Part shown: positions 6,521 to 10,092 of the stretch, one piece after another
How positions within the stretch are numbered: the first letter of the stretch is position 1
How the letters are laid out: each line of letters begins with the position of its first letter
Assembly (NCBI GenBank): GCA_017400415.1
Contig: JAFPTE010000070.1
Span: 1 to 10,092, forward strand
DNA: 10,092 nt
DNA from: Oscillospiraceae bacterium
GTDB taxonomy: Bacteria; Bacillota; Clostridia; Oscillospirales; Oscillospiraceae
Direction of reading: 5' to 3'
Position numbers and translations under genes: made by a program
Notes under the pieces: model-generated
The model's input: the letters and a program-made list of their open reading frames with translations, nothing else
Told to the model about the DNA's origin: nothing
The model's database searches: none

Positions 6521-6560
6521 ACAAAAAGGGTTTTTGTTTTGGGGGAGACAAAACAAGGGG
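6521..6560 (+). promoter_or_regulatory. Two mutually exclusive leader hairpins ahead of the AraC gene
   Basis: Hairpin A: 6521-6527 pairs with 6531-6537 (7 bp, GGG loop). Hairpin B: TTGTTTTG (6534-6541) pairs with CAAAACAA (6549-6556). They share 6534-6537, so only one can form at a time. Hairpin B abuts the SD AAGGGG (6555-6560), and its loop contains a second SD-like GGGGAGA. This arrangement could tune translation; the stems are AT-rich and weak. Confidence 0.45.
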
Positions 6561-6568
6561 CCTTTGTT

Positions 6569-7453
6569 ATGTTAAAACGCACCCGCAGCACTTCTCATGC
6601 GAAGCTGGACTACATGGCGCCGGATATGCCCATGATAATTCAGCGCACCACGCTGTCAGCCAGTGCTCCTCGAACCCTGACTACGGACTATCGCTGGCAT
6701 GACGACATTGAGTATATATATGTATACTCAGGTACCTTGTCCATCAACGTGGACGGGGCGGTTTACAGCGCCTCGGAGGGCCAGGTCATTATACTCAACT
6801 CCCGCCACCTGCACTCCATGTACTCCGTCACCGGCGATGACTGCGAATACCTGAACATCACCTTTTCCCCGGTGGTGCTGTCTGCTGCGCCCTACATAGA
6901 GCGGACCTTTGTGAAGCCCCTGCTGGAAAACGAGGGCTTTACTGCCATGGTCCTCAAGCTTGGCCAGGATTGGTCAGACAGGATTATCAATGGCATCCGC
7001 CGCATCGGCGACAGCTATGAGCAGAATGGGTACGACTCCCTTATGGAATCCATGTCAATTGTCTACGACATCTGGAACATGCTCTACAGCCGGATCCCCC
7101 GGTCCGGCGAGTCCCGGTCCAACGGCAAGCACGAGCTCGCCATCATGCGCCTTATGATCGACCACATCCGTGGCCACTACAACGCAAAGATGACCCTTGA
7201 ATCCCTGTGCCGGGCAGGCGGCGTCTCCGTGAGCTACGGCTCCAAGCTTTTCAAAAAGTACCTGGGCTCCTCGCCGGTGGACTTTGTCATTGACTACCGC
7301 CTGAATAAGAGCACCCACCTTCTGAAGCACACCGGCGCATCCGTTAAGGAGGTCGCCGCCAAGGTGGGCTTCGTCAACTCCGGCTACTACGCAAAGCGTT
7401 TCCGGGAGCGTTTCGGGATGACCCCCTCCGAATTCCGGGCCCGTTATTCGTAA
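6569..7453 (+). CDS. AraC-family transcriptional regulator
   Basis: A 294-residue DNA-binding regulator. The N-terminal half (about 35-105) is a cupin-like sensing domain: RWHDDIEYIYVYSGTLSINVDG (42-63) and GQVIILNSRHLHSM (71-84) give the usual His/Glu strand pattern of AraC sugar-binding domains. The C-terminal half (about 190-292) holds the paired helix-turn-helix domain, including MTLESLCRAGGVSVSYGSKLFKKYLGSSP (208-236) and VKEVAAKVGFVNSGYYAKRFRERFGMTPSEFR (259-290), close to the family consensus. ATG 6569 is chosen for AAGGGG eight bases upstream and because domain and promoter positions fit; the frame stays open upstream but that part overlaps the promoter. A divergent minus-strand unit lies upstream, and an intrinsic terminator follows. 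The first third has more AT-rich codons than the neighbours. The ligand is not predictable; a sugar is typical of the family. Confidence 0.93.
   Translation: MLKRTRSTSHAKLDYMAPDMPMIIQRTTLSASAPRTLTTDYRWHDDIEYIYVYSGTLSINVDGAVYSASEGQVIILNSRHLHSMYSVTGDDCEYLNITFSPVVLSAAPYIERTFVKPLLENEGFTAMVLKLGQDWSDRIINGIRRIGDSYEQNGYDSLMESMSIVYDIWNMLYSRIPRSGESRSNGKHELAIMRLMIDHIRGHYNAKMTLESLCRAGGVSVSYGSKLFKKYLGSSPVDFVIDYRLNKSTHLLKHTGASVKEVAAKVGFVNSGYYAKRFRERFGMTPSEFRARYS
6709..6730. repeat. 22-bp perfect inverted repeat inside the AraC coding region
   Basis: TGAGTATA (6709-6716) and TATACTCA (6723-6730) flank TATATG. The AT-rich palindrome stands out in a GC-rich gene and encodes EYIYVYS in the cupin domain. It could be an operator for autoregulation or a by-product of the Tyr/Ile codons. 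Confidence 0.5.
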
Positions 7454-7471
7454 AAACTCATTATAATTCAT

Positions 7472-7500
7472 TTCCCCGCCTTTCTGCGGGGAATTTTTTT
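7472..7500 (+). terminator. Intrinsic terminator of the AraC gene
   Basis: TTCCCCGC (7472-7479) pairs with GCGGGGAA (7486-7493) around CTTTCT and runs into seven T. It lies 18 bases after the stop codon. Confidence 0.93.
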
Positions 7501-7523
7501 GCCACCGCCTTTCGGCGGGGGGC
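7501..7523. repeat. Second hairpin, a diverged copy of the preceding terminator stem
   Basis: CCGCC (7505-7509), TTTC loop, GGCGG (7514-7518), with GCC/GGC possible outside. It resembles the terminator stem just upstream (both contain CCGCCTTTC and GCGGGG), but no T-run follows. GGCGGGG (7514-7520) can also pair with CCCCGCC (7474-7480) of the terminator. The rest of 7524-7619 shows no gene or clear signal. Confidence 0.5.
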
Positions 7524-7619
7524 AAGCCTGAAGCGACAAAAAACGCCCTTTATGCTTGTTGTGATTATGTATGCCGGCCTGTCCGGGGCGTATGGGCAGG
7601 GGCAATTTTATGTTTTTCT

Positions 7620-7649
7620 GTATAAAACAACGAAAGCCGGGAATTATAT
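7620..7649 (+). promoter_or_regulatory. Candidate sigma-F (forespore) promoter of the spoIIQ-like gene
   Basis: GTATA (7620-7624) followed after 14 bases by GGGAATTATAT (7639-7649). This resembles the forespore sigma-F pattern of a GYATA-like -35 and a GG-starting -10, with imperfect fit. No good sigma-A pair is seen. The predicted start lies about 29 bases before ATG 7684. Known spoIIQ genes are sigma-F dependent, which supports the reading. Confidence 0.4.
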
Positions 7650-7683
7650 CTCCGAATTAAAAAACGCTTTTCGGAGGTTTAAT

Positions 7684-8475
7684 ATGGAAGGCAAGAAAAC
7701 TCTCTCGAAGCTCTTCGAGAGCTTTATCGGCGGAAGGGGCTTTTACATAGTCCTTTTCGCCTGCGTCGCCGTCATCGGCGTATCCGCCTGGCTGGTGTTC
7801 AGCCCGGTGGCAGGTGAAAGGGACTATGTGCCCGTTTCCGGACCCCTTGAGGATATTACCGACCCCACCGAGGGTCTGTCCCAGCCCCCGGCACAGGAGC
7901 AGCTGCCCGTCAGCGCCCCCGGGGAGGCCTTCGTGCCGGAGGTCGTGCCCAGGGAGATAGTTAAGGAGCCGGAGGTGCTTCCCGCAGACGGCAAGGGCGA
8001 CGGGGACACGGTGCCCGCCTCCGCCCGGGGCGAGACCGAGGAGGAGCGGGCCGCCCGGCCCCGGAGCTTTGAGGCCCCGGTCAGCGGCAGGCTCCTGAAT
8101 CCCTACTCCCCGGAGGACCTTATCTACTCCAAGACCATGGCCGACTGGCGGACCCACGACGGAGTGGATATCGCCTGCCGTCTGGGAGATCTGGTGGCGG
8201 CCATGACGGGCGGCACGGTCCTTTCCGTGGAGGCGGACGACCTTATGGGCACCACCGTCACCATTGACCACGGCCAGGGCCTTGTGGGCACCTACGCCAA
8301 CCTGGCCGCCGAGCCGGTGGTGAAGGCCGGAGACGCCGTGGACGCCGGGTCTGTTATCGGCTCCGTGGGCGATACGGCCCTCCTGGAAATCGGCGAGGGC
8401 ACCCACCTGCACTTTGCCCTGGCCCTGGACGGCGTCAGCGTGAACCCCGGCGATTACGTGGAAAGTCTGAAATAA
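7684..8475 (+). CDS. spoIIQ: SpoIIQ-like M23/LytM membrane protein of sporulation
   Basis: A 263-residue bitopic protein: short cytoplasmic N-terminus, one membrane helix (about 20-40), an acidic, Pro-rich linker (about 45-128), then an M23 LytM domain (130-260). In spore formers SpoIIQ is made in the forespore, crosses the intermembrane space and binds SpoIIIAH to form the channel linking forespore and mother cell during engulfment. The block LIYSKTMADWRTHDGVDIAC (146-165) matches clostridial SpoIIQ. The zinc ligands are intact: HDGVD (His158, Asp162) and HLH (241-243), whereas B. subtilis SpoIIQ is degenerate, so an active endopeptidase is possible. GGAGG (7673-7677), six bases before ATG 7684, fixes the start; the in-frame extension to 7552 has no SD and overlaps the promoter. 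A generic M23 cell-wall peptidase is the alternative, less likely given the DWRTHDGVD block and the membrane-anchored layout. Confidence 0.85.
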   Translation: MEGKKTLSKLFESFIGGRGFYIVLFACVAVIGVSAWLVFSPVAGERDYVPVSGPLEDITDPTEGLSQPPAQEQLPVSAPGEAFVPEVVPREIVKEPEVLPADGKGDGDTVPASARGETEEERAARPRSFEAPVSGRLLNPYSPEDLIYSKTMADWRTHDGVDIACRLGDLVAAMTGGTVLSVEADDLMGTTVTIDHGQGLVGTYANLAAEPVVKAGDAVDAGSVIGSVGDTALLEIGEGTHLHFALALDGVSVNPGDYVESLK

Positions 8476-8483
8476 AAGCAAAG

Positions 8484-8497
8484 CCCCATCCGTTTTT
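8484..8497. repeat. 14-bp direct repeat, copy 1, at the spoIIQ-like gene's 3' end
   Basis: CCCCATCCGTTTTT, identical to 8545-8558. The arm GCCCCATCCG (8483-8492) can pair with CGGATGGGGC (8561-8570), so copy 1 competes with copy 2 for the terminator's right arm. Confidence 0.75.
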
Positions 8498-8502
8498 GAG
8501 GC

Positions 8503-8538
8503 TCAAATTGAAGCCCGACAAAACGGGCTTCAATTTGA
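8503..8538. repeat. 15-bp perfect hairpin between the 14-bp repeats
   Basis: 8503-8517 pairs perfectly with 8524-8538 around a six-base loop (ACAAAA). The inner part, AAGCCCG/CGGGCTT followed by CAATTT, resembles a weak terminator. Its position between direct repeats suggests insertion of a small palindromic element or a tandem duplication. Confidence 0.75.
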
Positions 8539-8544
8539 AGAGTT

Positions 8545-8574
8545 CCCCATCCGTTTTTTGCGGATGGGGCTTTT
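8545..8574 (+). terminator. Intrinsic terminator of the spoIIQ-like gene
   Basis: CCCCATCCG (8545-8553), loop TTTTTTG, CGGATGGGG (8561-8569), then CTTTTATTCTT. It is the distal part of a nested structure starting at 8483. The -10 of the next gene lies only 20 bases further on. Confidence 0.88.
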
Positions 8575-8590
8575 ATTCTTCGGAGCTCTG

Positions 8591-8628
8591 TGCTATAATT
8601 ACTATGTATATTTATCGTCAGAAGGAGG
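8591..8628 (+). promoter_or_regulatory. Extended -10 promoter and ribosome binding site of the U32-like gene
   Basis: TGCTATAAT (8591-8599) is a perfect extended -10. The -35 region (8571-8576, TTTTAT, the terminator tail) is poor. The expected start is near 8606. AAGGAGG (8622-8628) is a full SD, ten bases before ATG 8639. Confidence 0.65.
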
Positions 8629-8638
8629 CGGCAGGATT

Positions 8639-10092
8639 ATGGCTGAGCTTGTAATATGGGTCAACAGCGCTTCCAGCGTGTCTGCCGCCGTTCAGAACGG
8701 AGCCGACGCAGTCTGCGCCGCCCTTAAGACCGGCACAAGGCCCGGGCTGGACGTTTCCGAGTTTTACGGCGCCGCCCAGTTCTGCCGGGTCCGTGGGGTC
8801 CGGCTCTACGCCGAGGCGGACTATTCCCCGGGGGACGACGGCACCGAGGAGCTTCTGAGCTCCCTGCGGGGGGCCTGGCTCAACGGGGCCGACGCCCTGC
8901 GGCTTTCGGACCCGGGGCTCATCCTGGCGGTGAGAAAATCCATGCCCGATGCGCCCATCCACGCCGGAAGCCAGTTCTGCCTCCACTCCAAGGGCGGAAT
9001 GAAGCTGGCCTCCGCCATGGGCATAAGCCGGGTCTGCCTGCCGGCCCAGATGGCCTGGGAGGACGTATGTCCCCTCTGCGGCCAGGGCCCGGAGCCGGAG
9101 CTGCCCATTCACGGCTATCTGCCCCCCTCCTACCCGGGGCTGTGCCTGATCGGAGGGCTCTCCGGCCGGGACAGCGAGAAGCGAAGCGGCGGAGACCTGC
9201 GCTTCCTCTCCCGGTACCGGCTGGCGAACAAGGGGACGAGGCCCCTGGTGCTGCCGGACCTGTGCCTGGTGGACCGGCTGGGCGAAATCAGCGGCTTCGG
9301 AATACATATGCTCATTGACTGCCGGAACCGGCGGCCGGAATACTGCGCCGCCGTCACGGGGCTTTACTCCCGGGCTCTCTCCGGGGTCCGGTTCCAGAAG
9401 AACTCCGAGCTGGCGGCCCTGGACGCCGTCTCCCCCGCCTGCGGCTATACGGACGCCCTTTTCATGGGAAAGCCCCTGGGCACCGTGCGCCAGGATACGG
9501 CCACGGCCCTGCCCGAGTCCTCGCCCATGCTCTCCGAGCTGCGGAAGACCTACATTCGCCGGGAGTTTCAGCGGGTGCCCGTGGTGTTCACCGCCCGGCT
9601 GAGCCTGGGCCAGCCCGTGGTGCTGACGGCGGAGGACGACCGGGGGAACACAGTCTCCGGCGAGGGGGGCAAGGTGAGCCTGGCCTTCCACCGGGAGATG
9701 AACCTGGGCTCCCTTTCAACGGAGCTTTACAAGACCGGCGGCACCCCCTTCCTCCTGAAAAACGTGAAGGCGGAGATACAGCGGGGCGTGACTGCGGATA
9801 ATGAGGACATCGGCGAGATACGGGATAAGCTCCTCCGGGAGCTTATGGACAAGCGCTCTGCGCCGCCGGAACGGAGGTGCGGGGATATGCCCCCGGCTTC
9901 CAGAGTGCCCGGGCAGAGGGACGTGCCCATCCTCTCCGTCTGCCTTACGAAGCTCTCCCAGCTATCGGAGGAGCTGGCGGCCCTCTCCCCGCCCATGGTG
10001 TACATACCCGTCACGGAGCTGGCCTCCGGCTCCGCCCTGCTTACGGGGCTCATCGCCCGGGAGGGCGTCACGGTCTGCGCCAGCCTGCCCCC
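8639..10092 (+). CDS. Peptidase U32/DUF3656 family protein, divergent, 3' end outside window
   Basis: The frame is open from ATG 8639 through the last base: 484 complete codons. The N-terminal part fits the U32 collagenase-like fold: AAVQNGADAVCAAL (16-29), the CRVRGVRLYAEAD stretch (49-61), HAGSQFCLHSKGG (108-120), MGISRVCLPAQM (127-138), IHGYLPPSYPGLCLIGG (157-173), and DLCLVDRL (207-214). Residues about 307-405 match the DUF3656 linker domain (VVFTARLSLGQPVVLTAEDD; ELYKTGGTPFLLKNVKAEI). A third domain begins near 428. Relatives (RlhA, TrhP) are Fe-S dependent RNA hydroxylases rather than proteases. Here the GNRGRCAxPCR cysteine motif is replaced by SGRDSEKRSGGDLRF (175-189), KIEGR by an IDCRN segment, and the conserved ALCVSYSG by YLPPSYPG, so cluster binding is doubtful. 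Usual family length is about 650-800 residues. Confidence 0.85.
   Translation, partial: MAELVIWVNSASSVSAAVQNGADAVCAALKTGTRPGLDVSEFYGAAQFCRVRGVRLYAEADYSPGDDGTEELLSSLRGAWLNGADALRLSDPGLILAVRKSMPDAPIHAGSQFCLHSKGGMKLASAMGISRVCLPAQMAWEDVCPLCGQGPEPELPIHGYLPPSYPGLCLIGGLSGRDSEKRSGGDLRFLSRYRLANKGTRPLVLPDLCLVDRLGEISGFGIHMLIDCRNRRPEYCAAVTGLYSRALSGVRFQKNSELAALDAVSPACGYTDALFMGKPLGTVRQDTATALPESSPMLSELRKTYIRREFQRVPVVFTARLSLGQPVVLTAEDDRGNTVSGEGGKVSLAFHREMNLGSLSTELYKTGGTPFLLKNVKAEIQRGVTADNEDIGEIRDKLLRELMDKRSAPPERRCGDMPPASRVPGQRDVPILSVCLTKLSQLSEELAALSPPMVYIPVTELASGSALLTGLIAREGVTVCASLP

Noticed and set aside
6287..6568. Upstream in-frame extension of the AraC protein (94 residues)
   Set aside because: It would run through the operon terminator, both promoters and the leader hairpins; ATG 6569 has an SD and fits the family's N-terminus.
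7552..7683. Upstream in-frame extension of the SpoIIQ-like protein
   Set aside because: No SD at 7552, whereas GGAGG sits six bases before ATG 7684 and the normal SpoIIQ topology starts there.

Overview
The window comes from a GC-rich, endospore-forming Bacillota genome, most likely a gut-type Clostridia of the Oscillospiraceae/Oscillospirales. That placement is an inference from four things: the high GC of the genes with AT-rich promoters, strong GGAGG-type ribosome binding sites, a SpoIIQ-like sporulation gene, and a U32/DUF3656-type protein. All confident genes lie on the + strand.

Layout. (1) 1-603 is the 3' end of uvrA (nucleotide excision repair). (2) 604-878 carries no credible protein gene. 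It is a block of back-to-back hairpins bounded by two identical 33-bp copies of a palindromic sequence; the second copy forms the hairpin that covers the ribosome binding site of the next gene. (3) 879-1286 is a small Arg-rich protein of unknown function, possibly a decayed ferritin-like protein. (4) A sigma-A-type promoter (1337-1365) starts a compact three-gene surface-polysaccharide operon: a polymerase/ligase-type membrane protein (1424-3781), a polyprenyl-phosphate sugar phosphotransferase that begins chains (3785-5176), and a GT4 glycosyltransferase (5189-6274). It ends at a strong intrinsic terminator (6290-6317). (5) 6316-6475 holds a likely minus-strand transcription unit: a well-formed promoter facing left, a 39-codon open stretch resembling a membrane anchor with a basic tail, and the opposite side of the same terminator. 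It is divergent from (6) an AraC-family regulator (6569-7453) with a structured leader and its own terminator. (7) 7684-8475 is a SpoIIQ-like M23/LytM membrane protein with a candidate sigma-F promoter. It is followed by a terminator region containing a 15-bp perfect hairpin between 14-bp direct repeats. (8) 8639 to the window end is a peptidase-U32/DUF3656-family protein that runs off the window and has lost several family-typical residues.

How the parts work together. The three polysaccharide genes plausibly form one function: start of a lipid-linked sugar, one sugar addition, and polymerisation or ligation outside the membrane. No flippase or chain-length regulator is present here. The AraC regulator sits back-to-back with the small minus-strand unit, the usual geometry for a regulator and its target. 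uvrA, the spoIIQ-like gene and the U32 gene look like independent units.

Most worth a second look: the hairpin block at 605-869, the divergent mini-unit at 6316-6475, the residue-depleted U32 protein, and the palindrome-within-palindrome terminator at 8484-8574. I do not see CRISPR, tRNA, rRNA, transposase or phage genes.
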